Of a stretch of DNA of 62,754 bases, positions 53,858-61,589 are shown one piece after another. The number at the start of each line of letters is the position of its first letter. Position 1 is the stretch's first letter. Both the position numbers and the translations under genes were made by a program. The stretch spans positions 1 to 62,754 of the forward strand of contig JAJEJB010000007.1 of assembly GCA_022828135.1 (NCBI GenBank), read 5' to 3'. This DNA comes from Acidimicrobiia bacterium (lineage in GTDB: Bacteria; Actinomycetota; Acidimicrobiia; Acidimicrobiales; Aldehydirespiratoraceae). Under the pieces are notes generated by a model. It saw nothing but the letters and a program-made list of their open reading frames with translations. It was not told where the DNA came from and did not search any database.

Positions 53858-54427
53858 GTGTCGCTGATCGATCTGCACGGGTTCGTCGCCAACCTCAAGG
53901 ACCACGTGTCAGAGCACGGCTTCCACGTCCACGGCGACCGTCATTTTGTGGAGACGTACTCCAACCGCCAGACGTGGGAGGTCGATTTGCACCCCGACCA
54001 TGCCTGCGGCGGACCGCTGGACATGGTCCTGTGCGTCGAGGCCGAGTCGCGCACCCTGCTGACGTTCGAGGACGACGTGAACAGCCGCCCCGAGGACGAA
54101 GACCCCGACGACGCCATCACCGTGCCGATGACCCTCAGCTTCGTGCTGCCGCCGTTGCACCTGGGCCCGGACCTCCTGGTCCTCGCCACCGATATCGCCG
54201 CGGTGGGGGGCCCCGAGCTGCCGCTGCAGGTCTCCTCGGTCGACAGGGTGGCGGCCGTGACCGACGCCGCGGAACGGACCGTGAACATCGAGGGGCGCGT
54301 CGAGCTGGCCCTCAGCCGGATCTACCTCGGGCAGGATCTCGAAGTGCTGTGCGAGATGCTCGACCGGGCCCGCGGCGTCTGCGAGTTCCTCCTCGACCGG
54401 GCGCCGGCCTGGCTCGGCGAGCTGTAG
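53858..54427 (+). CDS. Hypothetical protein
   Basis: The 189-residue acidic protein begins VSLIDLHGFVANLKDHVSEH. It has an ETYSNRQTWEVDLHPDHACG segment, a run of acids (EDDVNSRPEDEDPDD) and a C-terminal helix with two cysteines. No family is recognised. The GTG is preceded by AAGGGGG. A -10 candidate TACAGT lies at 53807-53812. Confidence 0.65.
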   Translation: MSLIDLHGFVANLKDHVSEHGFHVHGDRHFVETYSNRQTWEVDLHPDHACGGPLDMVLCVEAESRTLLTFEDDVNSRPEDEDPDDAITVPMTLSFVLPPLHLGPDLLVLATDIAAVGGPELPLQVSSVDRVAAVTDAAERTVNIEGRVELALSRIYLGQDLEVLCEMLDRARGVCEFLLDRAPAWLGEL

Positions 54428-54469
54428 CAGCCAGGGCGGCAGCCCCAGCGGTCCGTACCCGGTTTGTGA

Positions 54470-54925
54470 TCAGGAGCTGATCGTCTTTCGCAGCGTCTCC
54501 AGGGCCCGGTCGGCGTGGATGCGCATGTTCAACTCGGAGCGCACCGTGGTCAGCACCGAGCCGCCGCGGCCGACCACGAACGTTCTTCGCTTGTTCGGAA
54601 GCAAGCCCTTGCGGACCACGCCGAAACGGCGCGCGATGTCGCGTCCCGGGTCTGACAGAAGTGGGAAGCCAAGGGCGTTGGCGTCGTCGAACTCGAGTTG
54701 CCGATCAACCTGATCGGCGCTGATTCCCACGACACTGGCGCCGAGTTCGGCGAACTCGGCCGACAGGTCGCGGAAATGGCAGCTCTGGCGCGTTCAACCA
54801 GCCGTCATGGCCTTGGGATAGAAGTACATCACGACCGGGCCGACCTTGAGCAGGTCTCGCAGCACCACGGTGTTGCCGTGCTGGTCGGGTGCTTCAAAGT
54901 CGGGGACCTTGTCGCCGATTCTCAC
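54470..54925 (-). CDS. PrxQ/BCP peroxiredoxin with in-frame TGA: candidate selenoprotein
   Basis: Reading TGA 54796-54794 as selenocysteine gives one continuous 151-residue thiol peroxidase of the BCP/PrxQ type. The N terminus is VRIGDKVPDFEAPDQHGNTV, the active site YPKAMTAG-U44-TRQS-C49-HFRD, then ASVVGISADQ, FPLLSDPGRDIARRFGV and a normal C terminus. U44 is exactly where the peroxidatic cysteine belongs and C49 is the PrxQ resolving cysteine (CxxxxC spacing). The GTG has a strong GGAGG. A perfect 9-bp hairpin lies 42 bases past the TGA. The alternative is a single-base nonsense mutation of TGC/TGT. Confidence 0.8.
54740..54760 (-). promoter_or_regulatory. Hairpin downstream of the in-frame TGA (possible SECIS-like element)
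   Basis: In the mRNA, GCCGAGTTC and GAACTCGGC form a perfect 9-bp stem with a 3-base loop that begins with G. The loop is 42 bases from the TGA. Bacterial SECIS elements usually place the loop about 16-37 bases away, so the fit is imperfect. Confidence 0.35.
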
Positions 54926-54958
54926 AGACGTCCTCCTCTCTGCACTAGACGCGCTGCT

Positions 54959-54974
54959 CCCGCCGGGGGGCGGG
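54959..54974. terminator. Hairpin after the acyl-CoA dehydrogenase operon
   Basis: CCCGCC, a GGGG loop and GGCGGG form a perfect 6-bp stem between the end of the acyl-CoA dehydrogenase gene and the ribosome site of the peroxiredoxin gene. It probably separates the two transcripts. No T-tract follows. Confidence 0.45.
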
Positions 54975-54993
54975 ATCCAGTATCGCGCGCTCT

Positions 54994-55944
54994 TCAGATC
55001 CCGATCGAGGCGGCGACGCGGTCGGCGTGGAAGTCGGCTGGGCCCCAGCTGCGGGCCAGGGCCCATGAACGCTTCAGGTAGAGGTGAAGGTCGTGCTCGG
55101 TCGTGTAGCCGATCGCCCCGTGGCACTGCAGGGCGGTCCGGCCGGTGACCGCGGCCGCATTCTGTGCCAGCCACTTGGCCTGCGACACGGCGCGGCCGGA
55201 GTCGGCGAGACCCTGGGCCAGCCCATAGGCGGCGTAGAGCACCGCCGGACCGGCGAACTCGATCTGGATCCGGGCGTTGGCCAGATGGTGCTTCACGGCC
55301 TGGAAGCTCCCGATCGGCTTGCCGAACTGGTGGCGTTGAGCCGCGTAGCCCACGGTGAGCTCCAGCATCCTGTGGCTCAGGCCGAGGAGTTCGGCCGCGG
55401 TGCCGAGCACCCCCCGCTCGAACGCGGCCTGCACGGCGGCCGCGTCGTCGGTCACTGGCTCTCCGGGCGCCAGGGGGCTTACCCGAGCGCAGTGCCTGGA
55501 GGCGTCCACGGTCTCGACCGGCTCGATCTCCACCTCTTCGGCTTCGTAGAGCCGCAAGCCGTCGTCTGAACGGAGCAGGAAGGCTTCGGCGAACGTGGCG
55601 GCCGGAACGAGCGCGCTCGAGGCGCCCAAGTCCGTCGTCACCGTCGCGCCGGCTACACCCAGCGGCGCAGCCACCAGTGCGGTTGCCGTCAGCGGATGGG
55701 GCAGCGCCGCCCTGCCTGCCTCCTCCACCACTCCAACCAGGTATGTCTCGTCGAGCCCGAGACCTCCTTCGGACTCTGGGACGAGGACGGCTAGAGCCCC
55801 TGCGTCGGCCAGGGCGCGCCAGGCCGCGGGATCCGGCTCCCGAGTCCAGGCAGCCCGCACCGCCGCGGGCGGGCACAGCTCGTCCATCAGGTCCCGGGCC
55901 GTTGAACGAAGCGCCTCGCGGTCATCGTCGAGTCCGAACCTCAT
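54994..55944 (-). CDS. Acyl-CoA dehydrogenase (smaller subunit type)
   Basis: The 316-residue flavoprotein of the acyl-CoA dehydrogenase fold shows VLVPESEGGLGLDETYLVGV in the N-terminal domain and AAQRHQFGKPIGSFQAVKHH in the C-terminal domain, with CHGAIGYTTEHDLHLYLKRS near the end. It is shorter than a standard homotetrameric enzyme. It overlaps a second dehydrogenase gene by ATGA; such pairs form alpha2beta2 heteromers in actinobacterial steroid and fatty-acid catabolism. The substrate is unknown. Confidence 0.85.
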   Translation of the reverse strand: MRFGLDDDREALRSTARDLMDELCPPAAVRAAWTREPDPAAWRALADAGALAVLVPESEGGLGLDETYLVGVVEEAGRAALPHPLTATALVAAPLGVAGATVTTDLGASSALVPAATFAEAFLLRSDDGLRLYEAEEVEIEPVETVDASRHCARVSPLAPGEPVTDDAAAVQAAFERGVLGTAAELLGLSHRMLELTVGYAAQRHQFGKPIGSFQAVKHHLANARIQIEFAGPAVLYAAYGLAQGLADSGRAVSQAKWLAQNAAAVTGRTALQCHGAIGYTTEHDLHLYLKRSWALARSWGPADFHADRVAASIGI

Positions 55945-57092
55945 CGGGGCAGTCCCAGGACGCGTTCGGCCACGATGTTGCGCTGAACCTCGTTGGTGCC
56001 GGCATAGATGGGACCGGCCAGCGAGAACTGGTGGCCCTTGCTCCACGGCCCCTCCAACTCCGCGTCGGCACCGAGCAAGTCGAGGGCGATCTCGTGCAGC
56101 TCGATGTCGAGTTCCGACCACCACACCTTGGCCAGACTCGCTTCGGAGCCGAGGTCGCCGCCTTCGAGGAGTGTGGTGATCGTCTGCAGCGTCTGAAGGC
56201 GGTACGCGTCGACAAGCATCCAGGCTCTGGCGATGCGGCGGCGCAGAGCCGCGTCCCCGCCGCGCTCGGCCCACAGATCGAGCAGGCCGGCCACGGTGGC
56301 CTGGTAGCGGCCCGGTGATCGCAGGAGCCCTCTCTCGGTGCTGGCCGCCGACACGGCCACGCTCCAGCCGCGGTCCACCTCCCCCAGAACCACGCTCGTG
56401 CCGACGGCGTCGTCGGGCAGGAACGCCTCAGTGAAGAACACCTCGGCGAAGCCTTCGTCGCCGTCGAGGCGGCCGAACCCGCGCACGGTGATGCCGTCGA
56501 GATCCAGCGGCACCAGCAGGTATGTCAGGCCCCGGTGGCGCTCTGAGGCGGGGTCGGAGCGGAACAACCCGAAGAGGTGGGTGCAGAACGCGCCCCGGGT
56601 AGTCCACGTCTTCTGGCCGTCCAGCACCCAGCCGCCGGGCACGCGCCGGGCCCGGCTCGACACCCCGGCCAGGTCGCTGCCGGCGTTCGGCTCGGACCAG
56701 CCCTGGCACCAAAGGTCCTCCGCGGCGGCGATACGCGGCAGCAGCAGGTCCTTCTGCGTTTGCGTGCCGTGCTCGAAGAGCGACGGCGCCAGGATCTGGA
56801 TCCCGTTCTGGGTGACCCGCTGGGGAGCCCCCGACCGCCAGTACTCCTCCTCGAAGATGAGCCAGTCCCACAGCGTGCCGTCGCGCCCGCCGTAGGCCTC
56901 GGGCCAGGCCACGGCCGACCACCCCGCCTCGAACAGGCGACACTCCCACAGCAACTGCTGGGCGAACCCCTCGCGGGTGTCACCGGAAAGCTCAGCGCCG
57001 ATCTCCGCTCGCCACTCGGCCAGGTTGCGGTCAATCCACCGGCGCAGATCCCGGCGCATGGCGGCCTGCGTCTCGCTCCAGTTCAGGTCCAT
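55941..57092 (-). CDS. Acyl-CoA dehydrogenase (larger subunit type)
   Basis: The 383-residue protein has WPEAYGGRDGTLWDWLIFEE, CQGWSEPNAGSDLAGVSSRA (FAD-binding signature region), GQKTWTTRGAF and the C-terminal GPIYAGTNEVQRNIVAERVL. It is the first gene of a two-gene operon with the shorter dehydrogenase, which supports a heteromeric enzyme like the FadE pairs of mycobacteria. Confidence 0.88.
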   Translation of the reverse strand: MDLNWSETQAAMRRDLRRWIDRNLAEWRAEIGAELSGDTREGFAQQLLWECRLFEAGWSAVAWPEAYGGRDGTLWDWLIFEEEYWRSGAPQRVTQNGIQILAPSLFEHGTQTQKDLLLPRIAAAEDLWCQGWSEPNAGSDLAGVSSRARRVPGGWVLDGQKTWTTRGAFCTHLFGLFRSDPASERHRGLTYLLVPLDLDGITVRGFGRLDGDEGFAEVFFTEAFLPDDAVGTSVVLGEVDRGWSVAVSAASTERGLLRSPGRYQATVAGLLDLWAERGGDAALRRRIARAWMLVDAYRLQTLQTITTLLEGGDLGSEASLAKVWWSELDIELHEIALDLLGADAELEGPWSKGHQFSLAGPIYAGTNEVQRNIVAERVLGLPR

Positions 57093-57129
57093 CGCAGTCC
57101 CGGGTCCGAGTGTCAGTCCGCGCCGCCGG

Positions 57130-57202
<73 letters not shown>

Positions 57203-57274
57203 ACTTCGACCCTATCGCCCCACAGCCTTGCCTCGGGTTGACGCGATATCGGCTCAGTCCCGCTTGTTCGACAC

Positions 57275-58066
57275 CTAGCCGACGCCCGTATGCCATGGCA
57301 TGCCCGGACTCGTCGGATTGAAGCGGACCTTCTGCACCTCCAAGGCCTCCAGACCGTCGCGACCCGCGGTCTGCACCCAGCTTTGCTGGCTGTACCACAT
57401 GGGTTCCAGCAGAGCTGCGATCTCGGTGGTGATGCGATCGCCAGCAGCCAGCCGGACCGTCTCCCGTGGCAGCCGCCCCAGCGCGCTCAACGCTCTCAGG
57501 CGCGCCTGGCCGCCTCGTTCGTGAGCGTCGAGGAGCAAGCCGATTCGTTGATGGCGTGAGAGCAGATGGGAGGCGACATCGCCCTTCCGCTCGTCCTGAC
57601 CGTGCAGCCATTCGAAGAGCACTGTCTGCGCAGCCTCAGGCAACTCGTCAATCGCAGCTATGGCGTGAAGAGCCACGATCTCCTCGCTGTCGAGTGCTAA
57701 GTCGAGCAACAGTTCTGGTTGGGCCGCGTCGCCTTGGCCCAGCCCCCACGCGGCTGCGGCCCGCAGTTCCGGGTGATGGCTGACATCGGATGTCACCTCG
57801 AACAGAGCGTCAGAGGCTGCGCTCGCAGGTAGTTCGGAGGCCGCGAGGACAGCCTCCATTCGTTGCTCGGGCGTAGTGGCCGCATCGTTGACGAAGTCGA
57901 CGATCATGTGCCTCCACCGGTTGCCGTCGAAGCGGGCAAGGCTTACAGCAGCCTCGAGTCGGATCCGCCAGTCGATGCCGCGGTCTTTCGCCATCGACGC
58001 GAGTTCGTCCTGTAGGTCAGTCCGCAGCGTGGCGCCCAATGCCTTGATGCCGGCATAGCGGTCCAC
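57275..58066 (-). CDS. HEAT-repeat protein, probably the frameshifted 3' part of the upstream gene
   Basis: The 263-residue helical-repeat protein has several HEAT-like pairs (WRIRLEAAVSLARFDGNRWR, RMEAVLAASELPASAASDAL, ELRAAAAWGLGQGDAAQPEL, IVALHAIAAIDELPEAAQTV). The frame continues open upstream of the GTG through sensible sequence (FAGGDTIVAGIVAAPESS, CPGEAWDPGADIASNTD) to about 58195. This is where the upstream gene switches from family-like to nonsense sequence. A one-base frameshift in a single gene explains both. Confidence 0.65.
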   Translation of the reverse strand: MDRYAGIKALGATLRTDLQDELASMAKDRGIDWRIRLEAAVSLARFDGNRWRHMIVDFVNDAATTPEQRMEAVLAASELPASAASDALFEVTSDVSHHPELRAAAAWGLGQGDAAQPELLLDLALDSEEIVALHAIAAIDELPEAAQTVLFEWLHGQDERKGDVASHLLSRHQRIGLLLDAHERGGQARLRALSALGRLPRETVRLAAGDRITTEIAALLEPMWYSQQSWVQTAGRDGLEALEVQKVRFNPTSPGMPWHTGVG

Positions 58067-58067
58067 G

Positions 58068-58784
58068 TCAGTGTTCGATGCGATGTCGGCACCCGGATCC
58101 CATGCTTCCCCTGGACAGTCTGACGACTCCGGTGCCGCGACGATCCCAGCTACGATCGTGTCGCCGCCGGCGAATAGATCCGTCAGCCTCCGTGTAGACG
58201 ATGCGCTGACCTTTCCAGTTGCGCCAGTGCCAGTAGACGCGCTTCTGGCCGCCGGCGCCTGTGTAGACGATGCGATCGTCCGCGTCGATCCCTACGAGCC
58301 GTCCGGATGCCGTAGGCACCCAGCACGGCCACGTCAACGTGACCTCTGAGCCTTCCGAGGCAGCCTTCGGTGCAGATCGGCGGGCGTGTTGCTCGGTCGA
58401 GCGCAGTGCATGTGCCTCGAAGTAGGTCGGTAGTCCGGTCTGGGGAGGGAACGTGTCGAGGTCAGCGCGAAGGAACGCGTACAGGTCGTGATCTCGCATC
58501 CCTCCGGCGTCCCATTCGCGACCCGGGGTATCGGAGTGCGACAGCACGATTCCCAACTTCGACTTGGCGCGCGCCTCGACGCGCAGGCCGCACCGAACGC
58601 ACAGCAGGTCGGGCAGGCGGAGACGCTTGACCTTCGTCTGCCACACCTTGTTGGCCATCGCGTAGCGTTCGAGCTCGATCATCCTGTGGCCGTGCTCGGT
58701 GCTTAGATGGTGAGCCACAGCTGCGGCCCCGACCGCTCCCATCGATACGAACCGCGCAAAGTCGGCGTCCTCCTTGAACCCCAT
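58068..58784 (-). CDS. Nuclease-like protein paired with a DNA methylase (5' part of a frameshifted gene)
   Basis: The 238-residue product begins MGFKEDADFARFVSMGAVGA. It has LRLPDLLCVRCGLRVEARAK, with P58-D59 and E70/K74 spaced in a way that recalls PD-(D/E)xK nucleases plus a CxxC. It ends sensibly near RIVYTEAD, after which the frame becomes Arg-rich and unlikely. Residue numbers are from the ATG at 58784; a GTG one codon earlier is possible. It is divergent from a DNA methylase gene, so a restriction or defence role is inferred. The family name is not certain. Confidence 0.6.
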   Translation of the reverse strand: MGFKEDADFARFVSMGAVGAAAVAHHLSTEHGHRMIELERYAMANKVWQTKVKRLRLPDLLCVRCGLRVEARAKSKLGIVLSHSDTPGREWDAGGMRDHDLYAFLRADLDTFPPQTGLPTYFEAHALRSTEQHARRSAPKAASEGSEVTLTWPCWVPTASGRLVGIDADDRIVYTGAGGQKRVYWHWRNWKGQRIVYTEADGSIRRRRHDRSWDRRGTGVVRLSRGSMGSGCRHRIEH

Positions 58785-58916
58785 CACGCGGCGCCTTGCA
58801 CGCTCGTGCGGCAGCCGGACGAGCGGCGGTGGGCATATCGACGCCGGTCGCGGGCGCTGTCATCACCCTCGGCCGTCATTCTGCCGCGTAAGGTGCCCAC
58901 GGATGGGAGGCTACCG

Positions 58917-60698
58917 ATGACGACTGAGATGCTGGCCGTACCGGTGGATGCCTCCGCGAGCGCGACGGACGCGCTGCCGTCGATGCTGCGGGTGACCCGC
59001 AGCGATCCCGTCTACATGGCGCACGCCTATCTCACGAAGGTGCCCGTCGCTGCGATCATCCCGTTCATCGAGGCGTTTACCGAGCCTGGTCATGTGGTCC
59101 TTGACCCTTTCGCCGGTTCGGGCATGACAGGCGTGGCCTCACTGGTCACGGGCCGCAGGGCCAGGCTGTTCGATGTGTCGGTACTGGGCCGACACATCGG
59201 TGTCAACTATGTCAGCCTCGTCGATGCCGGGGAGCTTCACGAGCGCGGTGAGGCCGTGGCGCGGCAGGCCCAGGAGCGCGTCGGCGACGTCTACGCGGTG
59301 GCTTGCGCCGCCTGCGGCGCACGGGCTCAGCTAGCCAAGACCGTGTGGTCGTCCGTGATCGAGTGCGGCGGCTGCCGCGGGCCCGTCAACTACTACCGGG
59401 CGCTGGAGGATGCCGCGTGGCGCCGAGAATACATGACCTGCCCGCACTGCGGCACCGCTGTCGGTAGCCGCGACCCGCGGCTACGCGAGGAGCCGGTGCT
59501 CGACTCGATCCGATGCGAGTGCTCGCCCACCCAGATAGAGCAGCGCTGGAGCGCTCCGCTCCACGCCTCGGATGCGGAAGGACTTCGCTGGCCCGACGCC
59601 GCTATCGACGAGACCCGCCAGATGTACGCCGCGTCAGCGCTTGGCCGTCACGGGCTGACTTCGACGGCCGCCTTCTACTCTCATCGCAACGTCTGCGCGC
59701 TGGCCGCGTTGCGAAGCGCCATCGACGGCGTCGGCGAGCCGCAGATGCGCTCCAAGCTGCTGTTCTCGTTCACAGCGATCCTCACGAGGGCCAGCAAGCG
59801 CTACCAGTGGTCGCGGCGACGTCCCCTCAACGCGGCCAACACCAACTACTACGTCGCTCCCGTGTTCTACGAGTGGAACGTGTTCGACCTGTTCGCCCGC
59901 AAGGTTCAGGCGGCCACCCGCTCAGACGAGTGGATTAAGCGGACCCGTGGAGCGGCCGCGGTCTACGACAGCGCCTGCGGCCCTGACGTGCGCTACGAGA
60001 TCGCCAGCGCCGACCGGCTGCCGTTGCCGGACGACTCGGTGGACTACGTGTTCACGGACCCGCCGTTCGGTTCCAACATCTTCTACTCGGACATGAACCT
60101 GTTCCAAGAGGCGTGGCTGGACGACACCACCGACCCGGCCACAGAGGCCGTCGTTGACCGGACTGACACCGGCGGACCGCGCCGCACGGCACAGCGCTAC
60201 GAGGCGATCCTGACGGGAGCATTCAAGGAATGCAGGCGAGTGCTGAAGCCAGGCGGACGGATGACCGTTCTGTTCGGAAACAGTTCAGGCGCCATGTGGC
60301 AGCTTCTGCAACGCTCCATTGCCGCGGCCGGACTTGAGGTGATTCCGGAGCTGATCGCCGTACTCGACAAGGGGCAGCGCTCAGTCAAGGGGCTCGCCTC
60401 GGGCTTCGAGAATGTCGCCACGCTCGACCTGATGCTCACGCTGCGACCTGCCTCCTGCCTTTCAGAGGCGCTGCAGCCGCCGCCGGATGGGGCTGTCGGG
60501 AGTCTCGTCGACAGCCTCTTGGCGAACGACTCGGCGAACAGCCCCAGCGGGCTGTACGTGGCCTTGCTGGGCCACGGGATAGCCAACCAATGGGACCTCA
60601 GCAGGATTGACCTGCGGCAGGTCACCGAGCGGCTTCGCGATGCCGAGTTCACCATCGACCAGCGCAGCGCCCTCGTCGTCCGCACCGCCGAGGACTGA
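58917..60698 (+). CDS. DNA methyltransferase (N4/N6 amino type)
   Basis: The 593-residue methylase has SAM motif I DPFAGSG at residues 63-69 and catalytic DPPF at 381-384 (YVFTDPPFGSNIFYSDMN). A zinc-binding insertion (CAACGARAQ, CGGCRG, CPHCGT) lies between them. FKECRRVLKPGGRMTVLFGN follows. The ATG has GGGAGG eight bases upstream; TAAGGT at 58889-58894 may be its -10. It is divergent from the nuclease-like/HEAT gene and is probably the modification half of that system, still intact. Confidence 0.85.
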   Translation: MTTEMLAVPVDASASATDALPSMLRVTRSDPVYMAHAYLTKVPVAAIIPFIEAFTEPGHVVLDPFAGSGMTGVASLVTGRRARLFDVSVLGRHIGVNYVSLVDAGELHERGEAVARQAQERVGDVYAVACAACGARAQLAKTVWSSVIECGGCRGPVNYYRALEDAAWRREYMTCPHCGTAVGSRDPRLREEPVLDSIRCECSPTQIEQRWSAPLHASDAEGLRWPDAAIDETRQMYAASALGRHGLTSTAAFYSHRNVCALAALRSAIDGVGEPQMRSKLLFSFTAILTRASKRYQWSRRRPLNAANTNYYVAPVFYEWNVFDLFARKVQAATRSDEWIKRTRGAAAVYDSACGPDVRYEIASADRLPLPDDSVDYVFTDPPFGSNIFYSDMNLFQEAWLDDTTDPATEAVVDRTDTGGPRRTAQRYEAILTGAFKECRRVLKPGGRMTVLFGNSSGAMWQLLQRSIAAAGLEVIPELIAVLDKGQRSVKGLASGFENVATLDLMLTLRPASCLSEALQPPPDGAVGSLVDSLLANDSANSPSGLYVALLGHGIANQWDLSRIDLRQVTERLRDAEFTIDQRSALVVRTAED

Positions 60699-60796
60699 GG
60701 GCTCAGCAGCGGCCTCGGCGTACTTCGATTAGGACGCCGCCGACGCACAGGCGGGCACGGCCGGGGCGTCACTGGATTTCCCCACAAACGAATATA

Positions 60797-60830
60797 CCCC
60801 GCCATTCCCGGCAGAACCGGGAAGACGGGG
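60797..60830. terminator. Strong hairpin after the methylase gene
   Basis: CCCCG...TTCCCGG, a 5-base loop, CCGGGAA...CGGGG form two stacked stems of 7 and 5 bp with a small internal loop. It lies between the convergent methylase and antitoxin genes. Confidence 0.5.
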
Positions 60831-60854
60831 AGCAGTGTACGAACCCTAGCAGGC

Positions 60855-60880
60855 CCAGTCCCTCACGCTCTAGGGACTGG
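60855..60880. terminator. Second hairpin before the antitoxin stop
   Basis: CCAGTCCCT and AGGGACTGG form a perfect 9-bp stem around an 8-base loop, 13 bases downstream of the antitoxin stop. It would terminate the toxin-antitoxin transcript and also face the methylase transcript. Confidence 0.5.
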
Positions 60881-60893
60881 TCTACGTCAACGT

Positions 60894-61238
60894 CTATCCC
60901 TGTTGAGGCGTCGCGGTGCTGGCTGGTTGTGCGTCCAGTGCACGGTCCCCCACGGGCTCAAGGGACAGCCTCAGGCCCAGGGCGTTGGTGATCTTCAATA
61001 GCGTTGCGAGGGTCGGGTTGCCGCCTTCAGACAGCGCCTCGTAGAGGTTGCCTCGGTTTAGCCCGGTGTCGCGGGCGAGGGCGCTCATGTTCTGGGTCCG
61101 TGCGACGTGCTTCAGTGCGGCACGAATCACGGCCCCGTCCCCAGGGTCCTCATCCGCGGCAGCCCTGAGAAGCCCCCGGACATCCTCTTCGGTTCTGATG
61201 TAGTCCGCCGCGTCGAACTTTCGATACTGCTCGGTCAT
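60894..61238 (-). CDS. Antitoxin, HTH addiction-module antidote
   Basis: The 114-residue protein begins MTEQYRKFDAADYIRTEEDV and has an XRE-like helix-turn-helix (MSALARDTGLNRGNLYEALS) followed by NPTLATLLKITNALGLRLSL. This is the putative addiction-module antidote family that pairs with RelE-like killer proteins. The ATG overlaps the toxin stop. It would neutralise the toxin and repress the operon through the palindrome upstream. Confidence 0.88.
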   Translation of the reverse strand: MTEQYRKFDAADYIRTEEDVRGLLRAAADEDPGDGAVIRAALKHVARTQNMSALARDTGLNRGNLYEALSEGGNPTLATLLKITNALGLRLSLEPVGDRALDAQPASTATPQQG

Positions 61239-61534
61239 TGGTTCCTCCATTGTGTCGCCATTTTCTTGGCCCGCTCGATGTCTCGCTGTTGGCTGTCCTT
61301 GTCGCCGCCACACAGCAGCACGATCAACTCCGCGCCTTGCGTGATGAAGTAGATGCGGTATCCCGGTCCGTACTGGATTCGCATCTCGGACACGCCACCC
61401 CCAACGGCTCGCACATCGCCTAGGTGGCCATCTTCGGCTGCCAGCAGCCTGGCGACGATGCGGTCCACAGCCTGGCGGTCTCGGAGCCTGCCCAGCCACC
61501 GGTCGAAGGTCGAGCTTCGCAGGATCGCGTACAT
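61235..61534 (-). CDS. RelE/ParE-superfamily toxin (addiction-module killer protein)
   Basis: The 99-residue protein has the family pattern: FDRWLGRLRDRQAVDRIVAR, GHLGDVRAVGGGVSEMRIQY, GPGYRIYFITQGAELIVLLC and GGDKDSQQRDIERAKKMA. The toxin gene precedes the antitoxin gene, as in HigBA-like modules. The ATG at 61534 lies 7 bases after a palindromic operator; a GTG two codons earlier is also possible. Confidence 0.88.
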   Translation of the reverse strand: MYAILRSSTFDRWLGRLRDRQAVDRIVARLLAAEDGHLGDVRAVGGGVSEMRIQYGPGYRIYFITQGAELIVLLCGGDKDSQQRDIERAKKMATQWRNQ

Positions 61535-61541
61535 GGCCACA

Positions 61542-61561
61542 CTGTACGATATACCGTACAG
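61542..61561. promoter_or_regulatory. Palindromic operator of the toxin-antitoxin operon
   Basis: CTGTACG and CGTACAG (7-bp perfect arms) flank ATATAC, which offers a -10-like TATA core. It sits immediately before the toxin start, as expected for antitoxin autoregulation. Confidence 0.65.
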
Positions 61562-61589
61562 TAGGTGAAGTGGACTTGAGGCGTGAGAG

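Noticed and set aside
54470..54730. Peroxiredoxin C-terminal part as a separate gene starting at MGISADQ
   Set aside because: There is no ribosome site, the active-site half would be lost, and the same frame continues upstream across one TGA to a well-placed GTG start.
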